64,000 nt of DNA from Bathynomus jamesi. Lineage: Eukaryota > Arthropoda > Malacostraca > Isopoda > Cirolanidae. The stretch is taken from contig JAJOZX010000090.1 in NCBI GenBank assembly GCA_023014485.1, forward strand, positions 457,501-521,500. The letters run 5' to 3'. Below are positions 20,773-31,811 of this stretch, piece by piece. Made by a program: the position numbers and the translations under genes. Each line of letters starts with the position of its first letter. Position 1 is the stretch's first letter. The notes below the pieces were generated by a model. The model was not told the DNA's origin. It did not search any database and saw nothing but the letters and a program-made list of their open reading frames with translations.

Positions 20773-23357
20773 TAGGGTGATTAAAAAAAATCATAGTTTT
20801 TTTTTTAATTGTTCAACCTGTATTTTTGTTCCCTATGACAAAAAAGTAGTGTATGCCAAATTTGGTGAATTTTAAATAAAATTTACTATGTGCTACCAGG
20901 CGTCAAAGTTTCCCTCTTTTTCAATTTGTTTGTTTTTACAACTTATGATTTTATGTTTAATTGTTTATATTTCAGAATTTTTAATTAATGGTTTATATAC
21001 TAGCTTGCTTTTAATTGTTGCTTTGAACTCGTAATTTTGATACCAATTAATCGATTATGGAAGCTAGGCCTAACTCACCATCACCTATTGCTCATTTGGG
21101 AGAAGTTCTACAAGAAAAGAAACTGAAGTATGGCTAATTGGGCAGCCCTCTGCAGTACTAAAAACATCCGTATTACCATCAGAGAAGGAAATGATGGCCC
21201 TCTTCATGCACTACAGAAATATTAAAAAGAAAGACATTAGAGAATCATGCTGCTCTACTGCAGATGATGTGCTAGCAGTTTGGAAAAAAGCAGGAATACC
21301 AGCAAAACAAAGAATACATGTAGTAGATAAAATTCAAGGAATACTGAAGGAATGACAGCTGCTTAAGAAAAACAAAGCAAACAAATTGAAAAGATCACAA
21401 AATTTAAATAATAAAGAAGAAAAATGGAAAGATAAACTGGAAAACTTATTTGACATTGCTCATGAGAATGCTATGCAGCTTATAAAAATAGAAGATGATA
21501 AGAAATTCTTCAAAATGCAACGTGAGAAAGGACGTCATGGAAAAATGGGTACCGTTGATAAGGCTGTTGCTAAAAAAGAGCAAAGAGCAGCAGAAAAGCA
21601 ACAACGTTATGAAAAGAGGAAAGCAGAAGAAGAGCTCAAAAGAAAGAAGAGTGAAGAGGCTGTCTTACTCACCAGTACATCATCAGAATCAGAATCAGAG
21701 GAGAGTAAAAGTGATGAATCTGGTTTCTGTGCTGCACAACCTTCAACATGGAAAAGTAAGGTTGGCAAACGTAGAAAATTGTTTGATGATAAATTATTAG
21801 GAAGTCTTGATGTTGCAAAATTGAGTGACAGAAATGCGTCTCTTTTTAATGCAAACAATCAGACATCGCTTGAATGGGACATCTGCGAACAAATAAAATG
21901 CATGTGTTTCAATACAACGGCAGCCAATACTGGTCCTAGAAATGGTGCAGCTATTCTTCTAGAACAAAAATTCGACAACGATTTATTGTGGCTGGCATGT
22001 CGACACCATATATTTGAAATTATGCTGGAAGCTGTCGTTTCAAAGTCTTTATCACCATCTTCTGGCCCAGATATAGTCCTTTTTAAGAAGTTCAGAGAAA
22101 AATGGTCAAGCATTAATAAGGAGGACTACGAGACAGCATTATCAGATCCAGATATCTATGAAAATATTCATGACATCAAAGATGACATAATTATATTTGC
22201 AACAAATCAACTAGATACATTCCAACCAAGAGACGATTACCTAGAACTATTGCAGTTAACAATTATTTTTTGGGAGGTGAACCAAAAGGTGGAATCAAAT
22301 TTAAACATCCAGCGGGACTTCATCGGGCTAGGTGGATGGCCAAAATTACATATTCATTAAAAAATTTTATGTTCAAATCCCAGTTCAAAATTTCAGTAAA
22401 AGACAAAAAAGGACTAAAAGACATCTGTCTATTTGCTACTCGGTTATATGTAAAGGCATGGTTTACAGCTCCTGTGCCATCTTGCGCTCCTCGTCTTGCT
22501 CTGGAATTATTACAGAATCTTGTAGTCTACAAACAAATAAATGACACAATTGCATTTGTTGCTATTAAAAAACTGTTAGGTCACCTCTGGTACCTATCAG
22601 AAGAACTGGTAGCCTTGGCCTTTTATGATGATGAAGTGCCTACTGAAACGAAAAACAAAATTGTAAAGGCCTTGCAAAATACAACAGAAACTCTTCCTGC
22701 AAAACGGGCTTTTCTAGATCCTGCACTTATTCCAACGAAGAAATAAGAAGATTTTGTCATCAAATACTCAAAGATTCTTTACAATAACAGAATTTAGTTC
22801 AAAATTTTTACTCAAAGATGCTAAAGAATGGCATAATGATGAAGAGTATAACTCCGCTAAGAAATCTATCAAACAGTGGAAAGTCGTGAATGATATAGCG
22901 GAAAGAGGAGTAAAATTAATGGATGAATATAATAAAATACTAACACATGACGAAGATCAAAAACAATTCTTGCTACAAGTAGTGAAAAACTACAGGGCTG
23001 TTTACCCTGATAGAAAGAAAGAAACATTGATGAAGTAAGGACAGGTAAGGACAGCTAATGTCTCAAATATCATGCTAGTTTAATTATGCATGCTTGTGGT
23101 TATGGTAGGACCTACGGGGGAGCTTTCCACATTAAAAAAAAGCAATGCGCCTTGTATTGTACCCCCTGGGTGGTGTGGAAAAATTTGACAATTTGAGTCG
23201 TTCTGTCAATTTTTAATTGCTGGTAGCAACCCCTAAAAATTAGAAATTTGCTAAAATATTTTAGGATAGTTGTTTTTATGCTGAAATGAACCATTTAAAG
23301 GGTTGAACACATTAAAATATAAAAAAATAATTTTTACCCCATATTTGAATCACCCTA
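20773..23357 (+). mobile_element. DNA transposon of about 2.6 kb with broken transposase
   Basis: Termini TAGGGTGATT and its inverse AATCACCCTA border the element. A clear target duplication cannot be read because both flanks are TA-rich. The single coding region runs 21057-23038 on the plus strand. The terminal TAGGGTG and the length fit a class II element. Confidence 0.75.
21057..23038 (+). pseudogene. Transposase of an unclassified arthropod DNA transposon
   Basis: About 650 codons in segments. The N terminus begins MEARPNSPSPIAHLGE and is broken by TAA near 21136 and TGA near 21353. Next comes a basic and acidic low-complexity region (AEKQQRYEKRKAEEELKRK, then a Ser/Glu run). The core has CFNTTAANTG, LLWLACRHHIFE, then after a frameshift near 22262 ARWMAK and LWYLSEELVALA. 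The last part (KQWKVVNDIAERGV, EDQKQFLLQVV) is in another frame after a break near 22745. I remember similar multi-copy proteins in aphids, Hydra and crustaceans, usually with D in the CFDTT position; here it is N. The CxxH and RW blocks suggest an RNase-H fold related to hAT, which is inference. Inactive. Confidence 0.65.
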
Positions 23358-23358
23358 A

Positions 23359-23490
<132 letters not shown>

Positions 23491-23764
23491 TTTTTCAAAC
23501 TGTAAGTTGTATCTCCTTTCTTTTCTTTCCCAGCTTAATATATTTCAGTGATCTGGAATAAAGCTGGAATGGAGAAAGGCATTTATTTTATTAAAGTGGT
23601 GATTGCACTTAAAAAGTATTCATAAGGAATTAAAGTAATGAGTGAATTAAATGCCAAAATGTATTTTGAAGTGAAATGTAAACTATCAAAAAACTTCTCA
23701 ATAATTTTAAAATCTGAATTGCAAAAGTAATCATACCCATAAATTAATATTTTGTGGAAGACCA

Positions 23765-23955
23765 ATATCTAACCGAAGCTTTTAGCAACCATCCACAAAC
23801 AAACTTCGCGCATCTTTCTTAGGAACTTTAGCCCACTCATCTTGACAGAAGGTTTCAAGATGTGGACGGCACTTTTGAAATCATGCCAGAGATGTTCATT
23901 GGGATTCAGCTCTTGACTATGACTCGTCCATTCCAGGAACTTTCACTTGCAGGTC
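23765..23955 (-). pseudogene. Tc1-like transposase C-terminal fragment
   Basis: The minus strand reads KFLEWTSHSQELNPNEHLW, then HDFKSAVH and LKFLRKMREVCLWM. This fits the third catalytic block of Tc1 transposases (S-P-D-L-N-P-I-E-x-L-W) with D replaced by E but the catalytic Glu of NEHLW kept. The sequence after the stop, with a GATTACTTTTGCAATTC stretch, resembles Tc1 3' ends. No TIR found. The rest of 23490-24240 is unassigned. Confidence 0.6.
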
Positions 23956-24269
23956 TGGGCTCCAAACTAGAAAGCTCCACAGTCTTACATTTTTGTATAA
24001 TATTTTCCACAGTTAACTTGAGAAATTTAAAAAATCATCTAATTTTACATAGTTAGTTATACTGGAATATGACATCCAACATCTTGTTACGTTCAAACCC
24101 CGTCATCTCTGATCCACGTTCCAAACTTACAAATACAGTAATTGATTGATTGTAACAGGTAGCAGGCTATCTGCAATGCTTTCCTCTATAAACCATTTAT
24201 ATGTGGAATATTTTGGTATTGGCAGAGAGACACTTTTCTCAGTACTTTTAGCTATATATATATATATAT

Positions 24270-24480
24270 AGGAATGAATTTCACAATTAAACACGTGAAA
24301 TTAAATGATGCACACCCACAAAGAAAATGAAAAGCAATTTCAAGGTCTTTTCGTGTATTTAATAATACATCTCGTCAGGAAGTACAGAAAAGACCTTGGA
24401 ATCGCTTTTCATTTGTGCTTGTGGGTATGCAACACTTATTAATTTCACACAATTAATTGTGAAATTCATCCCATAATATA
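24270..24480. mobile_element. PLE-like 3' hairpin, family 2 (second copy)
   Basis: Inverted arms sharing TTTCACAATTAA at the outer ends and AAAAGCAATTTCAAGG inside. Same family as 8537-8698. Flanked by TA tracts. Confidence 0.5.
24342..24378 (-). ncRNA. Hammerhead-like motif, family 2 (second copy)
   Basis: Minus strand: CTGACGA, extra base, an AT-rich stem containing GTAT/ATAC, GAA. The stem III palindrome is decayed (AAGACCT for AGGCCT). The opposite arm has lost the stem. Confidence 0.4.
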
Positions 24481-24529
24481 TTATATATATATATATGAAA
24501 ATTATTTCACGAAAGTAACATGTGAAAAA

Positions 24530-24646
24530 TATTTATGATGAATAAAACCACGAAGGAAAGGAAACAGAATGGTGCTCAAGCGCTTCGTCTAATGACATCC
24601 TGAGGAACACTGAAGTAAATAAAGAGTTCGAGACTATATATCGGTC

Positions 24647-24707
<61 letters not shown>

Positions 24708-24905
24708 TGTGGAGGAGCATACAAATTTGTATGCTCCTCCCACAATTTTTATTTCTATATTTATTATATATATATATTTTTTTTTTTTTTGTGACCTATT
24801 ATAGTAGTCTCGAACTCTTTATTTACTTCACTGTTCCTGAGGATGTCATTAGACGAAAGCGCTTGAGCACCATTCTGTGTTTCCTTTCCTTCATGGTTTT
24901 ATTCA
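24530..24905. mobile_element. PLE-like inverted pair, family 3
   Basis: Arms share CACGAAGGAAAGGAAACAG, GCTCAAGCGCTTCG and AGTAAATAAAGAGTTCG and are inverted around a TA tract (24648-24702) plus an AT-rich hairpin (24704-24760). The outer ends read TTTATTCATCATA. Confidence 0.55.
24837..24864 (+). ncRNA. Hammerhead-like motif, family 3 (second copy)
   Basis: Identical to the 16402 motif: CTGAGGA, T, GTC/GAC, GAA, AGCGCT, T. The left arm has CTCAGGA and one base fewer after GAA, so it is mutated in the core. Confidence 0.5.
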
Positions 24906-24906
24906 T

Positions 24907-24913
24907 CATATAT

Positions 24914-24949
<36 letters not shown>

Positions 24950-24975
24950 GTGTGTGTGTGTGTGTGTGTGTGTGC
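24907..24975. repeat. (TA)n(TG)n microsatellite
   Basis: TA then TG tract ending exactly at the Tigger-like terminus CAGTAAACCCTC. Confidence 0.9.
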
Positions 24976-25600
24976 AGTAAACCCTCTTATAACAGTTTCA
25001 CAGAGCGTTGCTTCAATAAAACACGCTTAAAATGTATGTACCGTATTTAGATAACGCCGATCAGTTTCTGTATAGCGTGGTAGAAAAAAACAGTTTTGGA
25101 AGAAGTACGACGTACGTCCAACAAGCCGTCGACAACAAAAAGAGCAGCTGGGATGATCTGCAGGAAACAACAATGAACGGGAAGCGGTGGCTCTCACAAC
25201 GGAAGGAAGAAGGACAGAAAAAGGAAGAAAGTGAAGTTGGTGAACCTTTTCGATAGCTGACTCTGAAGGTGTTATCGGAGTTTGTGAAAAAGGCTAATGT
25301 GCTAAAGGATTTTCTTGTTGTCCAAACTGATCCAAATTTGAAACGAAGTCTTCATTTTGGGAGAGGCATCAAGAAAATCTTAGCACCGTACATTGAGCTG
25401 TACACAGAGAAACTGTTTTGCTAAGCAGTCGACTATCACCGCTTTCTTCACGCCTGTTCCACAATTCACCACCACCGCCGCCGCCACCACTTCCACTATC
25501 TACATCACCTCCATCGCCCGTTTCTTCCCCACTACCGCCGAAGAAGTGATCGAGGAATCCCAAACGCGACACCCAGTCTCGGATGTGAGGTGACAGCGCG
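24976..25600 (+). mobile_element. Tigger/pogo-like element relic
   Basis: The left terminus CAGTAAACCCTCTTATAAC fits the CAGT-x-x-x-CCTC ends of Tigger elements. Only C-terminal coding text is left, and the right terminus was not found. The first frame (25032-25253) is rich in Lys and Glu and is not diagnostic. The stretch LSEFVKKANVLKDFL, then KQSTITAFFTP, matches the CENP-B/jerky-type transposase end, where a T-x-x-x-F-F motif is common. The catalytic DDD core is missing. Confidence 0.55.
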
Positions 25601-25873
25601 GGATCGGCGCAGTGGTGAATGTCACTTTCACTTTAAATATCAACTTAATTTCACCATAAGAGGTATTACTGAGTACCTTAGATGGAAGTGAGGATTCCGT
25701 AATTCTGCGTGAGGGGCGAGGATGAAAATGGAATGTCAGGAATTAAAATGGACGAAACATTTTCTTTTTTTCTCAAAGTTTACCTTGTGTTAAAATTTAT
25801 TAATTTATTAAACATTCCCAATTTCTGAATCCAAACCAAAGTTATATATAATTTTACTATTCTTTGCTACATA
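25601..25873. other. Unassigned sequence
   Basis: No gene, TIR or repeat recognised. Confidence 0.4.
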
Positions 25874-25989
25874 CCGGGTGATTACAAATGATCGTCCCGA
25901 TTTTAAACATTTATTATAAAAAAACTAACAAAGCTACAGCGAAAAACAAGACATACAAATAAAGAATATTTCAGAGAAATTTTATTTCT

Positions 25990-26106
25990 AATATTGAACA
26001 CGTCAGAGATAGCCCTAAAATTAACGTGTTTTGTGCTCTTACCACTGAGAAAGTATACGGTCCATTCTCCTTTGCTGAACAAACAATTAACGGTATCATT
26101 TACCAC
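25990..26106 (+). pseudogene. Mariner transposase, middle part (before insertion)
   Basis: The frame reads HVRDSPKINVFCALTTEKV and YGPFSFAEQTINGIIY, equivalent to the block around the first catalytic Asp region (R-D-S-P-x-V-N-V-W-C-A-L, then G-P-F-F-F-A-E). The N-terminal DNA-binding part is deleted, because the left TIR runs almost directly into this segment. It continues in the same element at 28551. Confidence 0.7.
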
Positions 26107-26675
26107 AATATGCCTAGAGCGAATCCAGAATTTGGCGGAGGAGGGTTCGGTACGAGCGTCGAAGGCTTCTACGGGGGTCCGGGGGCATCCTTCCCCGGAA
26201 AATTTTGAAAATTAAGGCTCTCAGAAACGCGTTTTTAAGCAATTTGTGGGGTGTTTGTTCACGTTTATTAGCTTTTACAACATCTAAGTTATGTACTGAT
26301 TTGCAAGAAAATTATACAAGGAAAGACAAAATTCGTGATAAGTATTAAAGAAACACTGTTTACGAAAATTTCACACTATCAGAACCTAAATTTCTTTTGA
26401 AAATCATACTTTATCATTCTAAATTTGTTCATTAATATAATTGAAGTTATTATATTTCTTGACAAAGTTTTGTGTTGACTGAGATATCAGTTAATCTCCC
26501 GACTCTCAAAGACTGGATCGATGACCGCCATTCGTTGGGGTTGCTGTTCAGGGAACCGTTGAACTACAGCTTCGTAATCCACGGGCTGCCAAGAGCTTTG
26601 AAAAGACCGATTACAACCATTCATAAACACTTTGGGGAAAGAATAATCCTTTCCTGGTTGAAAATGGTTAGTTAT

Positions 26676-27779
26676 CAGAGCTGGGCACTTCCGCAAACAC
26701 TTCCGCAAACCGTAAATTCCGCAATTGCGGAAGTATGTTTTTCGTTTGCGGATTTGCGTTTGCGGCAAAGTCATCGCAAATTAGTGAAATTGCGTTGCGG
26801 AACTAAACCGCAGCCGCAAATCTTTCCGCAAATTTTCCACCACTGGCTGGAGCAGAGCATGTTCCCCAACTTCACCGCAACGCCTGTGGTTCATGTTTTC
26901 CTCAAGTATAACACGGCCATCCCCAGCTCTGGGCCGTGGAGAGACTGTTCGTCCCATGGGTATCCGATATTAATGAAGCCAAAAGGGCCAGCCTGACCTC
27001 TGACAACTTCCAACGTCTCGTGTTCATGAAGGGGAACATGGACTTATTAAAACTGGTTTGCTCAGTTACTGGAGGAGGACGACTGAACTTGTTGACAAAG
27101 CCAGCGTCGTACACTTGTAGAGGCTTAGAGAGGTTGAAGTTGTACAGTGAGTTCAAGTTTTGTACAGTCACAGTGTTAACTTAATTTAACTTGTATATAA
27201 ATGTAATGTGTGTACAGTTACTACAGTTACAGTACAGTTACTACAGTTACAGTACAGTCTTCTCTAACGTGTCTAGTCTCAAAATTTATGAAATTCAAAT
27301 GATTAAATTTATTATTTAATTTATTTACTATTTACTTGCAGGAGGTGTTTTTGTTCAATAGAATATATCAATATATGTAGTATTTTTATTTCTTCTACAA
27401 TAGTGATTTATTGTAATAAATTATTTAGGCCTTGTTTTTAATAAAAACAAGGCTAACATTAAACATTAAAAAGATATAAAAACTTTTTATAGCCTCTTTA
27501 ATGTTTTGGATACTTTTTATAGTTAAATTGCGATTGCGGAATTTGCGGTTTGCGGAAGTGTTTGCGGAAGTGCCCAGCACTGTAAAATTGGAAATATGGT
27601 TTGCGTTTGCGGAAGTGCCCAGCACTGTAAAAATTGGAAATATGGTTTGCGTTTGCGGATTTGCGTTTGCGGCACCAAAAATGGCAAGCAGTTTGCGATT
27701 TGCGGTTGCGGAAGGTAAGGTTTGAGTTTGCGGATTTGCGATTGCGGAGTGATTTTGAGTTTGCAGAGTGCCAACTCTG
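26676..27779 (+). mobile_element. hAT element of 1104 bp with perfect 8-bp duplication
   Basis: Termini CAGAGCTGGGCAC and (inverted) CAGAGTTGGCAC. TTAGTTAT occurs at 26668-26675 and 27780-27787. Subterminal regions are full of short TTTGCGG/TTGCGGA repeats on both sides, probable transposase-binding sites. The interior keeps a C-terminal hAT fragment. Confidence 0.9.
26838..27080 (+). pseudogene. hAT transposase C-terminal fragment
   Basis: The plus strand reads VFLKYNTAIPSSG, then in the next frame AVERLFVPWVSDINEAKRA, SLTSDNFQRLVFMKGNMDL. This is the hAT dimerisation domain, where the usual text is N-x-x-x-P-S-S-A-x-V-E-R-L-F-S and L-x-x-x-N-F-E-x-L-V-F-L-x-x-N. A frameshift lies near 26925 and the upstream catalytic core is deleted. 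Confidence 0.75.
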
Positions 27780-28550
27780 TTAGTTATGACATTGAACTTT
27801 TCAGCTTACTGCAGAGATCTAACAGGAATTTTCTGACGCAACAGGGCACCAACGTCAATATCATGTAACCGATGCATGGCAAGCAGGGTTTACCTGCAAT
27901 AAAAACAAAATGCGGAGCTATTATAATTATATTAAGAAAATGAAATAAGATTTAGTTTACTTTAGTTTTTAGTCTTAACCATAAAATATCTCAAAACAAG
28001 AAAAATGGTTTTTCTGTGAGTCAGCTTGTCGTACAAAACACGTGTTCCTACCGGTATCACTGGCGCTACTGCGAATCCCTCTTTGCAGTCAGGGTAGATT
28101 GTCCTTCTTTCATCACTATCAAAACGAAAAAACAATGAATTTAGTATGAACAATCGATCAGTCTGTAAGTAGTTTTAAAGTCATTGTTTTAGTTACAATA
28201 CAGTTACTAACTGCCCACTGACGTGGGATGGACCAACTTGATGGACCAAAAATCGGTCAATTCTTGTTGCTGTTTAACTCTTCTTGAATTGTAAACCGAA
28301 AATTCTATTGAATAAATACTTCGAATGAATATTGCTTTTTAGACTTTTGAGTATTAAAGTAAGACACAGGGTCGACTAACGATCTGAAACAAATGAAACA
28401 AAAGGGTATATTACATGTTTTTAGTGTTGTTTGTAAAATATGTTCAGTATGTTCAGTCAGTTAGCTTTGGGAGCGGGGCTTTCTGGTTTAGAGTGGTTGT
28501 GGTTTAGGGGTTCGATCGAACCCCCTGACCCCCCCTGGATCCACCACAGA

Positions 28551-28808
28551 ATATGCTACAGCTGTGGCTGAAGCCCCAGCTGCTAGAGGACAAAGCTGAT
28601 ATGTGGTTTCAGCAGGATGGTGCGCCACTCCACTTCCACAATGTTACAACATTCCTGAATGGCAACAACTTTAGAACATTTGAAGGAAAGGATACGTGAA
28701 GCTGTTCGAAAAGTTCCGTATAATATGCTACAAAATGTATGGAGGGAAACAGAATACCGCTTTGATGTCTGCAGAGCCACAAAAGGAGCTCATATTGAAC
28801 TTCAATAG
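28551..28808 (+). pseudogene. Mariner transposase, C-terminal part (after insertion)
   Basis: Reads MLQLWLKPQLLEDKADMWF then QQDGAPLHFHNV, with the second catalytic Asp in QQDGAP. A deletion follows: the W-P-P-R-S-P-D-L-x-P-x-D block is missing, and the text resumes in another frame at KERIREAVRKVP, ending RFDVCRATKGAHIELQ and stop. Inactive. Confidence 0.75.
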
Positions 28809-28973
28809 CTTGTAAATAAAACTTTTTGAGTTCTTCTTTACACTATTTGTATATCTTGCTTTTTGCTGTAGCTTTCTTAGTTTTTTTTCATATAAATTTT
28901 AAATCGGGAAGATCATTTGTAATCACACGGTACCTAAAAAAGCATATTATAGGTAAAACACTCACACACACAT

Positions 28974-28982
28974 ATATATACA

Positions 28983-29023
<41 letters not shown>
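28974..29023. repeat. (TA)n tract
   Basis: Directly next to the SINE pair. Confidence 0.9.
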
Positions 29024-29024
<1 letters not shown>

Positions 29025-29099
29025 CGTAAAGAACGACGCTTGTATAGGAGAATATTCCGCGCAAGATGAGGAGGGAGAACGAAACAAATGAAAAAATGA

Positions 29100-29170
29100 G
29101 GTAACCACCCGGGAATCGAACCCGGGATCTTCCGATTGCCGGTCAGATATACCATTACACCATGGGCCTC
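29100..29170 (-). other. tRNA-like SINE head, deleted
   Basis: The B box is intact; a short deletion between the D arm and anticodon arm removes several bases relative to the other copies. Confidence 0.7.
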
Positions 29171-29366
29171 ACTCGATCAAATGCCGTAATTCTCCTACAT
29201 ACGCGCAGAAACCAATGCCCCAAGGGGGCACCTCCCGCATGCCGTACATTATATACATTTTAACTGCAAACACGCAGTACAGTATAATTAACGTAAAGAA
29301 CGACGCTTGTATAGGAGAATATTCCGCGCAAGATGAGGAGGGAGAATTACGGCATTTGATCGAGTG

Positions 29367-29440
29367 AGGCCCATGGTGTAATGGTTATCATATCTGACGG
29401 CAATCGGAAGATCCCGGGTTCGATTCCCGGGTGGTTACCT
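29367..29440 (+). other. tRNA-like SINE head
   Basis: A box (TGGTGTAATGG) and B box (GGTTCGATTCC) intact. One base is missing in the anticodon arm (TCTGACGG for TCTGACCGG). Confidence 0.7.
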
Positions 29441-29550
29441 CATTTCTTCATTTGTTTCGTTCTCCCTCCTCATCTTGCGCGGAATATTCTCCTATACAAG
29501 CGTCGTTCTTTACGTTAATTATACTGCGTGTTTGCAGTTAATATATATTA

Positions 29551-29586
<36 letters not shown>

Positions 29587-29589
<3 letters not shown>

Positions 29590-29895
29590 CCATCGGCCAC
29601 GGGTTCGATTCCTGCTAACGGCAGGCGGCGCGCAGCAAATCCAGCTGTTCTTCCTTCCACACAATAAAAATTGGTTGGTAGATAAATGGGTACCCTGGGT
29701 AGCCTAGTGGTTAAGACGCTGGGCTGCTGATCGGTAGGTGGTGAGATCGAGTGGTGATATATATATGTCGAACGCTGATTTTTTTTTATGTAGTAAGGAA
29801 GTGGCAAGGGCGAGCAGCCGTAAAATGCCCCCCCCCCCCCTCTATATAAGGAAGAGAAAGCCAAAATCAAGGACTGTGAGGCCCACGATGCCATT
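29587..29895. mobile_element. Second tRNA-like SINE type and a LINE family A tail
   Basis: GGGTTCGATTCCTGC near 29599 is a B box without its A box. TAGCCTAGTGGTTAAG near 29698 is an A box with a weak partner. From about 29785 to 29895 the minus strand matches the 3' end of LINE family A (compare 36740-36800 and 61730-61795), with a C homopolymer where the others vary. Confidence 0.55.
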
Positions 29896-31182
29896 TTATT
29901 TATTTATTTTTTTGATAAATTTTGAAAAGATTGTGTAGTGTGTAAAATGCATGTATGTGTAGTGAAGAATAGAAGGAGAAGTGTGTGAGTGAGAGCATGC
30001 TGGACTACTCACAGGTAGATGAGACACGGAAAAAGATCAGCTAAAGAGGACAGTGACAAGAGAAACGGGAGCTCCAGCACTCCCTGTCTCCTGCCTAACG
30101 TCCCTCCCAGGAGTATTTCCCTGGTCGATTGGTGTCTATATTCTTCTCCTCCATATAACGCGATTATAACACTTGCGTTTAAATTTTGTGAAACTTCTCT
30201 CATAGTACAGTAATATTTTTCTTTATTTCTGTCGTAATTCTGAAAAAAAAATTCCCTCGAACAAAGATTATTTTTAAATCAGATTATAGAAGATTAGAAA
30301 CCTTAATTCATTGTTATTAAATGTATAAGAAGATGAAGTTCAGGTCAAGCCGTTTAGGTATTTTAAAGGGAAAAATTGTTTATTTTTAGTAAACGCCAAG
30401 ATTTTATTTTCTATTTTGCATTGAATGACTGATGAAATATGTACGAAACGTTACTCGAGATCACCCTTATTTACATAGCTTTGAAATGCATTCTTGGGCC
30501 GTAAAACCTTCTCTTAAAGCATTTAATGACCCATTTGTAGGAAATTCTAATTCGATGATGGTGGAAATCTATCCACGGTGAAGGTCATAAAAATAATTAT
30601 TATCATTTTAAACGTATGGAAAATATGCGCGCACACATATTCGATGTGTCGAGAATGGGTAAATGTACTTCAAAATATGTAGGAGTTATTTGAATACCAA
30701 ATCATTTCCTCTTTACTCTATTCACTATCCTTCTGAAAAATGTTTGGCTCTTGATGAAGCGGAAATAAAGAAAGAGATTTTTGTACTTCTTCATCCAGGG
30801 TCAGTTTTATGGGGAAATAAACAGCGTAAAATCGCGTGTGCGGCCTTGCATTGTGCATTTCACACAAACAAATAGAGATTTTATAACATTATGAAGGCTT
30901 AAATTCGAATAATTCAGTGTAAAGGAAATTTCACGGCAAAACTTATTTTTTCTTTTGAGGTACTGTGTACTTTCAGACAAGGAAATAAATGTAAATGATG
31001 CGAAATACTTTATTTTTTGTTCGCTTTATTCCATCTTCGTAAAGCCTCATCGTAGAAAAACAGCTCCGTTTAGTAACACTCAATGGAAAACCGAAGGAAT
31101 CAATGATCGAAATTAAATCATGAATGAGAAAAATGTTGAACGGTTCAGTTGTGGTTACAAATTAATTTTCTTCGCTTATAAA
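29896..31182. other. Unassigned sequence
   Basis: No gene recognised. A possible lone hammerhead-like string lies at 30429-30452 (CTGATGA, then GAAACGTT) but without a convincing stem II. Confidence 0.4.
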
Positions 31183-31385
31183 TAGGCTGACCATACGTAC
31201 CGTTTTGAACGGGACAGTACCGTTTTTTTTATATTTCCTGGCCGTCCCGTCGTTTTAATAAAAATGTCAATTTTGTCCCGGTTTATGTACTTACTTTTTC
31301 ATGAATACAGAATATTACATAACCCCCGTCCCTTTTTTGCCATCCCAATGTCCCGTTTTTGTCTCAAGGAAATATGGTCAGCCTA
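31183..31385. mobile_element. hAT MITE of 203 bp, family M1
   Basis: TIR TAGGCTGACCATA at both ends and a perfect 8-bp duplication CTTATAAA (31175-31182 and 31386-31393). The interior has several GGGAC/GTCCC blocks. The same family is at 54584-54783 in opposite orientation. Confidence 0.92.
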
Positions 31386-31811
31386 CTTATAAATCATCTT
31401 CCCTCTTCCATCAACTTTAAATCTCTTTTTTAGTTTTATAAAGGGAGGATAAAAGCAATTAGGGAACAAGTTTAGAACCCTTAAATATAGTGTAATAGCA
31501 TATCACGCAAACAAATTTAATGTTTTATTAAAGTCTCCCAATCTAATTCTTAAAAATTTAGTTATAAATTAATATATCTTTTGTTGTTTCTGTGTAAATC
31601 TTGAGAATTGAAAGAGTTCTTTGGTAAAAACGTTTCCTGATTATACGTCACACAAAAATTAATACTACATTAACAATACAATTATTCCCTACATTATACT
31701 GTACATATAAAATGGAATAATTCCTTTTATATCACATTGGTGGGTTTGGTTTAGTAGCTTTTGATTGCTTATGATCATTATTACGGAAATTGAATGATAA
31801 GACAGTAAGCC

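Larger units (their letters stand above)
26114..28549. mobile_element. Class II element inserted in the mariner transposase
   Basis: Flanked by AATATGC at 26107-26113 and 28550-28556. The ends CTAGAGCGAATCCAG and (inverted) CTGTGGTGGATCCAG match at 10 of 15 positions, and G- or C-rich runs follow each end. On the minus strand, PGKDYSFPKVFMNGCNRSF and later KIPVRSL hint at a transposase with a TTF-type zinc finger. It is too decayed to classify, and it is itself split by the hAT at 26676. Confidence 0.6.
25874..28930 (+). mobile_element. Mariner-type element carrying nested insertions
   Basis: Termini CCGGGTGATTACAAATGATC and (inverted) CCGTGTGATTACAAATGATC, each flanked by TA. Host length without the inserts is about 600 bp. 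The transposase remnant is split by a 2436-bp insertion with AATATGC on both sides. Confidence 0.8.
29024..29535. mobile_element. Inverted pair of the tRNA-derived SINE
   Basis: Same family as 4455-5098: a minus copy with its longer leader (about 29024-29290) and a plus copy (about 29291-29535), including GCGCGGAATATTCTCC and CTTTACGTTAATTATACTG. Confidence 0.8.

Noticed and set aside
30429..30452. Hammerhead-like string CTGATGA ... GAAACGTT
   Set aside because: The nine bases in between do not form a stem II and no inverted or repeated copy is seen; kept only as a weak note.
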